A stretch of DNA of 64,000 bases from Planctomycetota bacterium (GCA_016195405.1 JACPZP010000033.1:34598-98597); one strand, 5' to 3'; positions 15,923 to 24,803 are shown, counted from the stretch's first letter. Translations and numbers: made by a program. The notes: generated by a model from the sequence alone, not told the origin.

Positions 15923-18900
15923 TTATTTACCAAAGACTTCGCGAAATCCTCGCAGATGCGCGGTCAGCACTTCTTTGAGCCGCGCCGGCTGCAGGTGGTT
16001 TTCGTTCTGGAAGACAAGGTGCAACATGTCGCCGTTCTGTTTCCCGGAGATGCGCGGCGTCACGCCAAGGTTTTCGACCTGGCTCAAATTGAATTGTCCC
16101 TTCTTGCCGAGAAAGCGGCAATCGAGACCAAACGGATTCTTCGTCCCCCACTGCGCCCACCAGCGCGACACTCCAGGGACGCGTAAACCGATGAAGGCGC
16201 GATTGTCCCAATGGATCTCCGCCTTGGGCTCGATGGAGCGAATAATGTCGAGGAGTTTCGACAAGAGACTTCGCTCCCAATGCATCTTGCGGCCCGGTGG
16301 AAACCCCTTGTCGCCCAAGTGCCAGCGCTCGCCGTTGACCTTCCATGGCATGAGGTCTTCCGGCTTTGTTTGCATCCGCGTCAAATTCTGATTGAACGAG
16401 CGCACGGCCTGGCTTAGGAACTCGCGAAATGCCGGCGTGTCGATCTCACTCAAGCGATGCACGAGCATCCACACTTCTTGCCACGGTCCCTTGCGGTTGG
16501 CGACGTGAACGCGCGGCTCGTTGCCGTAGACTTCCACGCCTTCGGTGTTGTCCAGCGTTGGAATGCCGAGCCGGCGATCAAGCTCATCTTGCTTGAAAGT
16601 GTTCTTGCCGGCGCGGAAGACTAACCGGATCAGCCATTCCATGCCGGTGTGAGCGTGGAAAAACCAACCCTGGCTCTTTACTTTGGCCGCGATTTCAACG
16701 GTCGTGGGATGCTTCCAATTCGTTGCCGCGAACGCACCGGCTTCATGGATCATTTCCTCGACAAACGTGAGAACGCGCCCCTCCCAGCGGCACGGCTTAC
16801 CCCGATGCGAAAGCCGCTGGCTGGTGTGCCAGAGCTTGCCGTCGGTCTCCCACGGCATGGCGCTGTCTTTGCCGACTTTTTCGAGTGGAACGTCGCCCTC
16901 GTTCTTCTTTTCGGAGATCAGCGGATCGTGGCGTGGCCGCTCTACGCGCGGTCCGGCGGCGAGCACGCCGGCGAGGAAGCGCGCCGTGTGCGATCCGTCA
17001 TGCTCGGCAATCTGTTCGGGGGTTCCCGCGGCAACGACACTGCCGCCGCCGTCGCCTCCCTCCGGCCCCAGGTCAATAATCCAGTCTGCCGTCTTGATCA
17101 CATCGAGGTTGTGCTCGACGACGATCACCGTGTTGCCCATGTCTACGAGGCGATTCAGCACTTCCAACAGCTTGCGTATGTCATCAAAATGCAGGCCGGT
17201 TGTCGGCTCATCCAGAATGTAGAGCGTTCGTCCGGTGTTGGGCCGCGACAACTCCGCCGCAAGCTTGACCCGTTGCGCTTCACCGCCGGACAAGGTCGGC
17301 GCCGCCTGGCCGAGGGCGAGATAGTCGAGTCCAACATCTGACAGCGTCACCAGCACGCGGCGAATCTTCGGGATATTGCCGAATAACTCCAAGGCTTCGC
17401 TGACCCGCATCCGCAAGACGTCGGCGATGCTCTTGCCCTTGTAGCGGACCGCCAAGGTCTCCGGATTGTAACGGCTTCCTTGACAGACGTCGCATTCGAC
17501 CCATACGTCGGGCAGGAAGTGCATCTCGATCTTCTTTTGGCCGTTGCCCTCGCAGGCCTCGCAGCGGCCGCCGGGCTTGTTGAAGCTGAAGCGTTTGGGC
17601 TGGTAGCCGCGGACGCGCGATTCGGGGAGCTGAGCGTAGAGCTGGCGGATCAGGTCGAAGACGCCGGTGTAAGTCGCCGGATTGGAGCTAGGCGAATTGC
17701 CGAGCGGATCTTGATCGACATTGATGACCTTGTCGATATTCTCAAGTCCGACGATCTCATCGTGGGCGCCGATCCTCACGCTCGCCCGGTGCAGCTTCTT
17801 GGCCAGAGCGGAATAAAGAATCTCGTGAATCAGCGAACTCTTGCCGGAGCCACTGACGCCGGTGACCACGATGAAAGAGCCGAGCGGAAACGATACGTCG
17901 ATGTTCTTGAGGTTGTTTTGCCGGGCGCCTTTCACGACGAGCGTGCCACGAGAATCGTTTAGCGGGGAGCCGGAGGCGACCGCGGGCCCGGTCGCCTGCG
18001 GCTTCCCGCTAAACGATACAATGCGCCGATTTGTGGGGATGGGGATCGCCTTTTTGCCGCCGAGGTATTGGCCCGTCAGCGAGTTTTTCAAGCGGACGAC
18101 CTGCTTGGGAGAGCCTTGAGCGGTGATCTCGCCGCCTTTGTCGCCGGCGCCGGGTCCGAAGTCGAGCAAATGGTCGGCAGCGGCGATGATCTCGCGATCG
18201 TGTTCGACCAATACCAGCGTGTTGCCGAGGTCACGCAGGTTCTCAAGCGCCTTAAGAAGCCGGCGGTTGTCGCGCGGGTGCAGGCCGATGGTCGGCTCAT
18301 CGAGGACATAGAGCACGCCGGTCAAGCCGCTGCCGATCTGACTGGCAAGTCGAATGCGCTGTGACTCGCCGCCGGAGAGCGTAGGCGTGGGCCGGTTGAG
18401 CGTGACATAGTCGAGGCCAACGTCCACCAGAAACTGGAGGCGGTTCTTGATTTCGCGCAGGACCTCGCCCGCGATTCGTTGCTGGTCCTTTGACAACTTC
18501 AACTCTTTGAAAAACGCACACGTCTTGCGAAGCGGCCAGCCGCCGATTTCGCCGATGGTGTTGTCGAGAAATCGGCACGCCGCGGAATCCTCACGAAGCC
18601 GGGAGCCTTGGCAGGTTGTGCAAGGGACGTCGCTGACCAGGTAATCGAGCTTGTGGCGATAGATGAAGCTGACGCGCGACGCTTCGGTCAGCGCCGGCAT
18701 CACTCCCTTGTATTGAAAAGACGTGCCGACGATCGCAGACGGGCTTTTCGTCTTTCGACGCGTCTTAGCAGACTCCTGGTCGAGCGGAATCCAAGCGTTT
18801 CCCGTGCCGTGCAGAATGATTCGTTGGTGACTGGGGTCCAGCTCTTGCCACGGTGTGTCGAGCGAGAAACCGGCGTGCTCTGCGAGGGCGAGAGCGAAGC

Positions 18901-21900
18901 GCGCGAAACCGCCGAGCGAGCCACCAGACGCAGCCGCTTGGGTGTTGGTCGCGCGCGAACGAACCGGTTGCGACCTGTCGCTCGCTCGGCGGTTTCGCGC
19001 CAACTCTGGCCACGCCGTCAGCGCTCCTTCCTGCAGCGACAACTGCGGATCGCGAATCAATGCCGCCGGATTGGCTCCTTTCTGGAAGCCCAGACCCTCG
19101 CAGGCCGGGCACCAGCCGAGCGGACTGTTGAATGAAAAATGATGCGGGTTGAGCGGCTCGAAGCTTCGCCCACAGCGATCGCAGGCAAAATGCTGGCTGA
19201 ACTTCTCGGATTTCCATTTCGGCTCCTCACGCTGGTCGTCGACGTGCGCGACGTGCATGACGCCCTGGCCTAAATCGAGCGCCGCCTCAACCGCGTCCGC
19301 CAGGCGGCCGCGCTGGCTATGCCGCACCACCAGGCGATCGACGACCACTTCCACCAAATGTTTGCGGCGATGATCGATTTGGGGCGGCTCATTGACGCTG
19401 TAAGAGTGCCCATCCACGCGCATCCGCACGAAGCCGGTGCGGCGGATTTCATCCCACAGGGCGTCGTATTTCTCCTGGCCGCGCCGCTCGACAGGCGCCA
19501 AGAGGTAGAGCTTCGTCCCTTCTGGTAAGTTCAGGATTTTCTCGATGATCTCATCGGCGGTCTGAGTTCCGATTGGTATCCGACAATCCGGGCAGTGCGG
19601 CTGGCCGAGCCGGGCGAAAAGAATCCGCAGGTAGTCGTAAATCTCCGTAACGGTGCCGACCGTCGAGCGCGGGCTCTTGCTCGTAGTTTGCTGTTCGATG
19701 CTGATGGCGGGCGACAGGCCGCTGACGTGCTCCACCTTCGGTTTCTGCATCTGGCCGAGGAATTGGCGGGCATATGCGGAAAGCGATTCCACGTAGCGGC
19801 GTTGGCCTTCCGCGAAGATGGTGTCCAGAGCCAGCGAACTTTTGCCTGAGCCGCTCGGCCCGCAGCAGACGGTCATGCGGTCGCGTGGCAGCGCCACGTC
19901 GATGTTCTTGAGGTTGTGCTGCTGCGCTCCCTTCACGACCAAGTGCGTCAGCGGTTCGCTCGGCTCGCTCCGCAGATCGGGCTTCTTGCCGTGAAGAACC
20001 TTGCCGTTCTTGCGATGCGGCGCCAGCACGGGCCGCAACGCCTGCCCTGTGAAAGAAAGTTTGCACGCCGCGACCTCCTCAGGCGTGCCGGCGCTGACGA
20101 CATTGCCGCCGCCGGCGCCGCCTTCCGGCCCCAAGTCAATGATCCAGTCTGCCGTCTTGACCACGTCGAGGTTGTGCTCAATCACAACGACCGTATTGCC
20201 GCCATCGACAAACCCGTGCAGCACCTGAAGCAGCTTCTGGATGTCCGCGAAATGCAGGCCGGTCGTCGGTTCATCGAGAATGTAGAGCGTCTTGCCGGTG
20301 CTGCGCCGGCACAGCTCGCGCGCGAGTTTGATTCGCTGGGCTTCGCCGCCGGACAGGGTAGGGGAGGGCTGCCCGAGCTTGAGGTAGTCGAGGCCGACGT
20401 CGTGCAGGGTTTGCAGCATGTCGCGAATCTTCGGCACATTGGTGAAGTGCTCCAGCGCCTCTTGCACGTCCATTTCCAGAACGTCGCGAATGTTCTTGTC
20501 CTTGAAGCGAATTTGCAGCGTCTCGCGATTGAAGCGCCGGCCTTCGCAGACGGGACAGGTCACCCAGATGTCGGCCAGGAAATCCATTTCCAGGCGATTC
20601 GAGCCGTTGCCCTCGCACGCTTCGCAACGGCCGCCGGGCTTGTTGAAGCTGAATCGCCCCGGCTTGTAGCCTCGCACCTTGGCTTCGGACACCAAAGCAT
20701 AGAGGTCGCGGATTTGATCGAAGACTTTGATGTAAGTCGCCGGGTTGGAGCGTGGCGTGCGACCGATCGGCGATTGGTCGATGTCGATCACCTTGTCGAT
20801 TTGCTCCAAGCCGAGGATGGCGTCGTGGGCGCCGACTTGGTGCGGGGCAGGGGAGTCGTCGTTTTCATTCTCGGCGTCAGGTTCAGAGCGCGAAACCGCG
20901 GAGCGTCGATTCGTGGCCTCGCTTGGAGTTCGGAGTTTCTTGAGCGCGCCTTCTTTCAAGATGTCGTTGATGAGCGAGGATTTGCCGGACCCGCTGACGC
21001 CGGTGACACACACAAACAGCGCCAGCGGAATCTCGACGTCGATGTTCTTGAGGTTATTGTGCCGCGCCCCCTGGATGATGACCTGCTTGCCGTTCCGCGC
21101 TCGCCGCGTCTTGGGCACGACAATCTCCTGCTTCCCTGACAGAAACTGTCCGGTGACGCTGTTCGCATCCGCGAGAATGTCCGCGAAGCTCCCCGCCGAC
21201 ACGACCTCGCCGCCGCGCACGCCCGGCCCAGGACCGAAATCGACGATGTAGTCGGCGGCCCGCATGGTGTCTTCGTCGTGCTCGACGACGAGGACCGTGT
21301 TTCCCATGTCGCGGAGTTTTTGCAAGCTTCGCAGAAGGCGGTCGTTGTCACGTTGATGCAGCCCGATGCTCGGCTCATCGAGGATATAGAGCACGCCGAC
21401 GAGACCCGAACCGATCTGGCCGGCAAGGCGAATGCGTTGCGTCTCGCCGCCCGAAAGGGTTGGGGCGCCCCGATCGAGCGACAGGTAGTGCAGACCGACG
21501 TTAAGCAGAAAGCCGATGCGGCCACGGATTTCCTTCAGCACTTCGCCGGCGATGATCTTCTGGACCGGTTCGAGGTTCTTTTCGAGTGGTCCGGACGCTG
21601 GATCGAGCCATTTCGCAAGATCGCCGAGCGGCATCGCCGCCACTTCGATCAGCGTCTTGCCGCCGACGCGCACCGCCCGAGCCTGGGGATTGAGCCGATA
21701 TCCATGGCAAGTCGGACAGCGCACCATGCGCATGTATTTTTCAAGTTGAAGGCGTCTTGGCCCCGCGGCTGTTTTCTTGAAGCTGGAGAGCAGTTGGGGA
21801 ACGATCCCTTCCCACTTGTCGCCGTGCTTCCAGACCGCGCCGCCGCGCATGCGCCACTCGAAGGTGATGTGTCGATCGCCGGCGCCTTTCAAAAGCCAAT

Positions 21901-22225
21901 CTTGATGCGTAGCAGGCAACTTTTTCCAGGGCTTTTTGAGATCAATGCCCAACGTGTCCGCCACGCCTTCAAAGATGTGCTTCCGCCAACGCCCCATGCC
22001 ACGGAGCGCTCCTACCAGCGGAATGGCGCCTTCGTAAAAGCTCAGCGCGGAGTCGGGAATCAGCAAATCGGAGTCAAACGTGTAGCGCGTGCCGAGGCCG
22101 TCGCAATCCGGGCACATGCCGTGCGGGCTGTTGAAGCTGAATAGCTGTGGGCTGGGCGGTTCGTAGCTCCGGTCGCAATGTGTGCAGGCGTAATGGGCGC
22201 TTAGCAGGATATCGTTCAGCCGCAC
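15923..22225 (-). CDS. uvrA: Tandem UvrA excinuclease subunit, main part (2100 residues)
   Basis: DNA-damage recognition ATPase of nucleotide excision repair, here as two complete UvrA copies in one chain plus a C-terminal extension. This frame begins inside copy 1; its first 246 residues are encoded in another frame at 22231-22968. Copy 1 (residues 1-745) has a CxxC-CxxC zinc finger at about 14-40, LSGGETQRIRLAGQIG, the second Walker [18 protein letters not shown] and LSGGEAQRIKLAREL. Copy 2 (about 775-1760) has its own Walker A GPSGSGKSS near 790, zinc modules and signatures LSGGESQRIRLASQIG and LSGGEAQRVKLAAEL. All four ATPase sites look intact. The last 325 residues are two diverged repeats of an unknown domain (MPWETDGKLWH and MPWKVNGERWH). 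In-frame palindromes encode about 1404-1424 and 1076-1109. The GTG at 22225 is the first start codon in this frame but probably not the real start. Confidence 0.93.
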   Translation of the reverse strand: MRLNDILLSAHYACTHCDRSYEPPSPQLFSFNSPHGMCPDCDGLGTRYTFDSDLLIPDSALSFYEGAIPLVGALRGMGRWRKHIFEGVADTLGIDLKKPWKKLPATHQDWLLKGAGDRHITFEWRMRGGAVWKHGDKWEGIVPQLLSSFKKTAAGPRRLQLEKYMRMVRCPTCHGYRLNPQARAVRVGGKTLIEVAAMPLGDLAKWLDPASGPLEKNLEPVQKIIAGEVLKEIRGRIGFLLNVGLHYLSLDRGAPTLSGGETQRIRLAGQIGSGLVGVLYILDEPSIGLHQRDNDRLLRSLQKLRDMGNTVLVVEHDEDTMRAADYIVDFGPGPGVRGGEVVSAGSFADILADANSVTGQFLSGKQEIVVPKTRRARNGKQVIIQGARHNNLKNIDVEIPLALFVCVTGVSGSGKSSLINDILKEGALKKLRTPSEATNRRSAVSRSEPDAENENDDSPAPHQVGAHDAILGLEQIDKVIDIDQSPIGRTPRSNPATYIKVFDQIRDLYALVSEAKVRGYKPGRFSFNKPGGRCEACEGNGSNRLEMDFLADIWVTCPVCEGRRFNRETLQIRFKDKNIRDVLEMDVQEALEHFTNVPKIRDMLQTLHDVGLDYLKLGQPSPTLSGGEAQRIKLARELCRRSTGKTLYILDEPTTGLHFADIQKLLQVLHGFVDGGNTVVVIEHNLDVVKTADWIIDLGPEGGAGGGNVVSAGTPEEVAACKLSFTGQALRPVLAPHRKNGKVLHGKKPDLRSEPSEPLTHLVVKGAQQHNLKNIDVALPRDRMTVCCGPSGSGKSSLALDTIFAEGQRRYVESLSAYARQFLGQMQKPKVEHVSGLSPAISIEQQTTSKSPRSTVGTVTEIYDYLRILFARLGQPHCPDCRIPIGTQTADEIIEKILNLPEGTKLYLLAPVERRGQEKYDALWDEIRRTGFVRMRVDGHSYSVNEPPQIDHRRKHLVEVVVDRLVVRHSQRGRLADAVEAALDLGQGVMHVAHVDDQREEPKWKSEKFSQHFACDRCGRSFEPLNPHHFSFNSPLGWCPACEGLGFQKGANPAALIRDPQLSLQEGALTAWPELARNRRASDRSQPVRSRATNTQAAASGGSLGGFARFALALAEHAGFSLDTPWQELDPSHQRIILHGTGNAWIPLDQESAKTRRKTKSPSAIVGTSFQYKGVMPALTEASRVSFIYRHKLDYLVSDVPCTTCQGSRLREDSAACRFLDNTIGEIGGWPLRKTCAFFKELKLSKDQQRIAGEVLREIKNRLQFLVDVGLDYVTLNRPTPTLSGGESQRIRLASQIGSGLTGVLYVLDEPTIGLHPRDNRRLLKALENLRDLGNTLVLVEHDREIIAAADHLLDFGPGAGDKGGEITAQGSPKQVVRLKNSLTGQYLGGKKAIPIPTNRRIVSFSGKPQATGPAVASGSPLNDSRGTLVVKGARQNNLKNIDVSFPLGSFIVVTGVSGSGKSSLIHEILYSALAKKLHRASVRIGAHDEIVGLENIDKVINVDQDPLGNSPSSNPATYTGVFDLIRQLYAQLPESRVRGYQPKRFSFNKPGGRCEACEGNGQKKIEMHFLPDVWVECDVCQGSRYNPETLAVRYKGKSIADVLRMRVSEALELFGNIPKIRRVLVTLSDVGLDYLALGQAAPTLSGGEAQRVKLAAELSRPNTGRTLYILDEPTTGLHFDDIRKLLEVLNRLVDMGNTVIVVEHNLDVIKTADWIIDLGPEGGDGGGSVVAAGTPEQIAEHDGSHTARFLAGVLAAGPRVERPRHDPLISEKKNEGDVPLEKVGKDSAMPWETDGKLWHTSQRLSHRGKPCRWEGRVLTFVEEMIHEAGAFAATNWKHPTTVEIAAKVKSQGWFFHAHTGMEWLIRLVFRAGKNTFKQDELDRRLGIPTLDNTEGVEVYGNEPRVHVANRKGPWQEVWMLVHRLSEIDTPAFREFLSQAVRSFNQNLTRMQTKPEDLMPWKVNGERWHLGDKGFPPGRKMHWERSLLSKLLDIIRSIEPKAEIHWDNRAFIGLRVPGVSRWWAQWGTKNPFGLDCRFLGKKGQFNLSQVENLGVTPRISGKQNGDMLHLVFQNENHLQPARLKEVLTAHLRGFREVFGK
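17954..18017. repeat. Palindromic element inside the uvrA coding sequence
   Basis: Arms of 29 bp at 17954-17982 (ATCGTTTAGCGGGGAGCCGG and on) and 17989-18017 pair with two mismatches around a 6-base loop. The element is read in frame within uvrA and supplies the linker peptide SFSGKPQATGPAVASGSPL ahead of the last ATPase half. Other UvrA proteins have no such insert here. It begins with the same TTTAGC as the intergenic palindrome at 12292. Confidence 0.85.
18901..19000. repeat. Second palindromic element inside uvrA
   Basis: Exact 21-bp arms at 18901-18921 (GCGCGAAACCGCCGAGCGAG plus C) and 18980-19000, separated by 58 bases. It is in frame within copy 2 of uvrA and encodes an Ala/Ser/Arg-rich insert between LTAWPELARN and the LALAEHAGF region. 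A one-arm relative (GCGCGAAACCGCGGAGCG) occurs near 20888 in another uvrA linker, and a weaker one (AGCGCGAAACCGC) near 13354 in mutS2. Confidence 0.8.
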
Positions 22226-22230
22226 CTCGT

Positions 22231-22968
22231 TTAGCCGCGAGATTCACTCGATTCCGGCGCGATGATGACGTTTCCTTCGCCGTGGACCAGCGCTTGATCG
22301 ACGGCTTCGGCCAGGCGCGGACGCACTTTCGGCTCCAGCGTCAAGCGGTCGATGACGATCTCAATGTTGTGTTTAATCTTGCGGTCGAGCTTCAGATCGT
22401 CCGTGAGCCGGACGGTTTGGCCGTCGACGCGGGCACGCAAGAAGCCGCGCTTGAGCATGTCCTGGAAGAGGTCCTTGTATTCACCCTTTTGGCCGCGAAT
22501 GACAGGGGCCAGCACCAGGAAGCGCGTCCCTTCTGGCAGGGCAAGGATGCGGGCCAGGATTTGCTCGCGCGTCTGGGCAGTGATCGGCCGGCCGCATTGC
22601 GGGCAGTGTCCCTGACCGACCCGCGCGAACAGGACGCGAAGGTAATCGTGGATTTCAGTGATGGTGCCGACAGTCGAGCGCGGGTTCTTCCCAGCCGACT
22701 TCTGCTGAATGCTGATCGACGGCGACAGGCCGGCGAGATAATCGACATCCGGCTTCTGAAGCTGCCCCAAGAACTGCCGCGCGTAGGCGGACAGCGATTC
22801 GACGTAGCGGCGTTGTCCCTCGGCGTAGAGCGTGTCGAAGGCGAGGGAACTTTTGCCAGAGCCGCTGACGCCGGTGAAGACAATCAAACGGTTTCGGGGC
22901 AGTTCAAGATCGACGTTGCGAAGATTGTGCTCGCGGGCGCCGCGAATGACGATGCGATTGTTGTCCAT
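22231..22968 (-). CDS. uvrA: UvrA N-terminal part, cut off by a frameshift
   Basis: The first 245 residues of UvrA copy 1. I start it at the ATG at 22968 ([18 protein letters not shown]), the usual UvrA N-terminus, rather than 12 codons upstream. Walker A is [18 protein letters not shown]. The [34 protein letters not shown] and CPQCGRPI blocks follow, up to [10 protein letters not shown]. The frame then ends at TAA 22231-22233. The rest of the protein, starting LLSAHYACTHC, continues at once in a different frame (15923-22225). Alignment with copy 2 shows that essentially nothing is missing, so a shift within about 22234-22243 would restore one 2.3-kilo-residue protein. The stop lies in TTTAGCCGCGAG, the core of the dispersed palindrome at 12292. 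Confidence 0.88.
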   Translation of the reverse strand: MDNNRIVIRGAREHNLRNVDLELPRNRLIVFTGVSGSGKSSLAFDTLYAEGQRRYVESLSAYARQFLGQLQKPDVDYLAGLSPSISIQQKSAGKNPRSTVGTITEIHDYLRVLFARVGQGHCPQCGRPITAQTREQILARILALPEGTRFLVLAPVIRGQKGEYKDLFQDMLKRGFLRARVDGQTVRLTDDLKLDRKIKHNIEIVIDRLTLEPKVRPRLAEAVDQALVHGEGNVIIAPESSESRG

Positions 22969-23018
22969 GCCGCATGGGAGCCACGTGGGACATTCGAAGG
23001 GCAAAAGGTTAGTTTACG

Positions 23019-23088
23019 AGAAGCGGTTTCAAAAGGGGGACAGGACCTGTGATTCTAGAGGTCCTGTCCCCGTTTTGAAACCGCTTCT
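23019..23088. repeat. Palindromic repeat upstream of uvrA
   Basis: Arms of 30 bp at 23019-23048 (AGAAGCGGTTTCAAAAGGGG and on) and 23059-23088 pair with a single mismatch around a 10-base loop. The element sits in the shared upstream region of uvrA and the ECF sigma gene. Its right arm is repeated at 10204-10238, and a faint relative (AAAAAGGAGTCAGGACTGAA) occurs at about 9486-9505. Confidence 0.85.
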
Positions 23089-23209
23089 AAGCCCGCGCGA
23101 CGATGCAAATCCAGAGCTAATATGATAAGCGGGCACTGCTTTCGTTTTTTGGGCTTTCGTTTTTGGGAACGAAGGCAAAGCGTTTGCGTCCAAGAACCAG
23201 CGGCCAATC

Positions 23210-23785
23210 GTGAACCGCGACGATCAACGGCTGATTGCGGAGTGCTTGGAGGGCCGGACAGAGGCGTTTGGGGGACTTGTAGAGCGTTACCACGAAAGGC
23301 TTTACAACACGGTGCTGCGGCTTCTCGATCATGCCGAGGATGCCCGCGACGTGGTTCAAGAGGCCTTTCTGAGCGCTTACCAGTCTCTTGAATCGTTCAA
23401 GGGCGACTCGCAGTTTTTTACCTGGCTTTACCGCATTGCCGTCAACACCGCCATCAGTCTGAAGCGCAAGCAGAAGATCGTGTTGCGGCTGCACACGGGA
23501 GGTGAGGGCGGGGCAGCGGAACCGACCGATCATTCCAATGTCAGCAAGCCGGGCCATGGAATCGAAATGGCCGAGGAAGAGAAACGCGTGCACCAGGCCC
23601 TAAGCCGGTTGTCGCCGGAGCATCGAGCCGTGCTGGTCATGAAGGACATGGAAGGTCGAAAGTACGAAGAAATGGCGGAAACCCTAGGCGTCCCGGTCGG
23701 CACAATCCGCAGCCGATTGCATCGAGCACGCTTGGAGCTTCGCGAACTGTTGCTACAGAAACAGGATCAAACGCATAAGGGATAG
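23210..23785 (+). CDS. ECF-family RNA polymerase sigma factor
   Basis: A 191-residue group IV sigma factor that directs RNA polymerase to a specific promoter set, usually on release from a membrane anti-sigma factor. Region 2 contains FGGLVERYHERLYNTVLRLL, DARDVVQEAFLSAYQSLESF and FFTWLYRIAVNTAIS. Region 4 contains LSPEHRAVLVMKDMEGRKY, then the helix-turn-helix YEEMAETLGVPVGTIRSRLH. The start is a GTG (MNRDDQRLIAECLEG). The gene immediately downstream (7 bp) encodes the probable anti-sigma partner, so the pair should be co-transcribed and possibly autoregulated, as is usual for ECF units. Confidence 0.95.
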   Translation: MNRDDQRLIAECLEGRTEAFGGLVERYHERLYNTVLRLLDHAEDARDVVQEAFLSAYQSLESFKGDSQFFTWLYRIAVNTAISLKRKQKIVLRLHTGGEGGAAEPTDHSNVSKPGHGIEMAEEEKRVHQALSRLSPEHRAVLVMKDMEGRKYEEMAETLGVPVGTIRSRLHRARLELRELLLQKQDQTHKG

Positions 23786-23792
23786 CGCGCCC

Positions 23793-24803
23793 ATGACTCT
23801 CTCGGAACAAGATCTGGAGCTTCTGACCGCTTTCGTGGATGGCGAGATGACAAGTCGCCAACGAAAGGCGGCTTTGCGCTTGCTCAACGAATCCTCGGAA
23901 GCGCGCTCGATCTTGGGGGACCTTCAGGAAAACGCTCATCGCCTCAAAGCATTGCCGCCGCATAAACTCGACCCTCAGTTCGTAAGCGACGTAATGGCCG
24001 GTGTAGAGCGGCAAGGCACTCGCAAGTCGGTCCGGGCGCGCGTTGTGCGCCGGCTTCCGCGTTGGGTGAAGTTCTCTGCTGCCGCGGCCTGCTTGCTGTT
24101 GATCGTAGGCGGCACTTACTTCGCAACTCGGAATGGCGACCACAATTCGAGCGGGATCGACGAGAAAGGCAGCGTGCGTCTTGCATTCGCGGAAGTGGGC
24201 AGCGAAGGCAAGCAGCAACTCTTGGCTCGAAAACTAAGCACGGGTAACGCCGTGAATCTTTCATTCCGAGTGAAAAACAACAGCCAGGCGGTCAACCGCC
24301 TGACCGACGCTTTGGAAGGCGCCGGCGTGCGCACGGTCATCGATCCGCGGGCCCGCACCCAACTCAAGAAAGAACAGGGCGTGGTGCAGTACGTGGTCTA
24401 TGCGGAGAATCTCAAGCCCGGCGAGGTGCAAGGGCTCTTGAGACAACTCGCTTCCGAGGAACTCAAGACGCCGCGCAAGCGCACTTTCGAATCGCTCGAG
24501 GTCTCGGATGTCTCACGAGAAGACCGCCACATGCTTTCCGGCCTGCTCGGCATGGATCCCTTGGATAACCAGACCGCAAAGCTAGAGGAGAAGAAGCTTT
24601 TTGACGCTTTTCCGATCGATGCCGCCAAGGACAAAACAGGCGAGCCGGCGAGCATGTACACGCCGCCGGAGCGCTTCGCGGTCATCTTGACAAATACGGG
24701 CGGGGAAGGGGGGTTGTCGCCGGAGATCAAATCCTTCCTGGCTCAACGCAAGGCCCAGCGGCCCGGCACCGTTCAAGTCCTCATGGTCATCTCCAGCGTT
24801 TAG
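23793..24803 (+). CDS. Putative transmembrane anti-sigma factor
   Basis: A 336-residue protein 7 bp after the ECF sigma gene. The N-terminal 60 residues resemble an anti-sigma domain (LLTAFVDGEMTSRQRKAALRLL, then a region of helix-forming residues) but lack the Cys/His of the zinc-binding HxxxCxxC type. A single membrane segment lies at about 91-111 (VKFSAAAACLLLIVGGTYFA), preceded by Arg-rich residues that place the N-terminus in the cytoplasm. The C-terminal periplasmic part (about 115-336) has no family that I recognise. It contains repeated alpha/beta-like stretches with FRVKNNSQAVNRLTDALEG. The assignment rests on gene order, the N-terminal motif and the topology. Confidence 0.8.
   Translation: MTLSEQDLELLTAFVDGEMTSRQRKAALRLLNESSEARSILGDLQENAHRLKALPPHKLDPQFVSDVMAGVERQGTRKSVRARVVRRLPRWVKFSAAAACLLLIVGGTYFATRNGDHNSSGIDEKGSVRLAFAEVGSEGKQQLLARKLSTGNAVNLSFRVKNNSQAVNRLTDALEGAGVRTVIDPRARTQLKKEQGVVQYVVYAENLKPGEVQGLLRQLASEELKTPRKRTFESLEVSDVSREDRHMLSGLLGMDPLDNQTAKLEEKKLFDAFPIDAAKDKTGEPASMYTPPERFAVILTNTGGEGGLSPEIKSFLAQRKAQRPGTVQVLMVISSV

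Noticed and set aside
19916..21139. Long open frame on the plus strand opposite uvrA (about 407 codons)
   Set aside because: It is a shadow of the highly conserved uvrA frame on the minus strand, with no homology or ribosome binding site of its own; such frames are common in GC-rich DNA.
22231..22243. Programmed ribosomal frameshift in uvrA
   Set aside because: No slippery heptamer or stimulating structure is seen at the joint, and the stop coincides with a dispersed-repeat core, so an indel or error is more likely.
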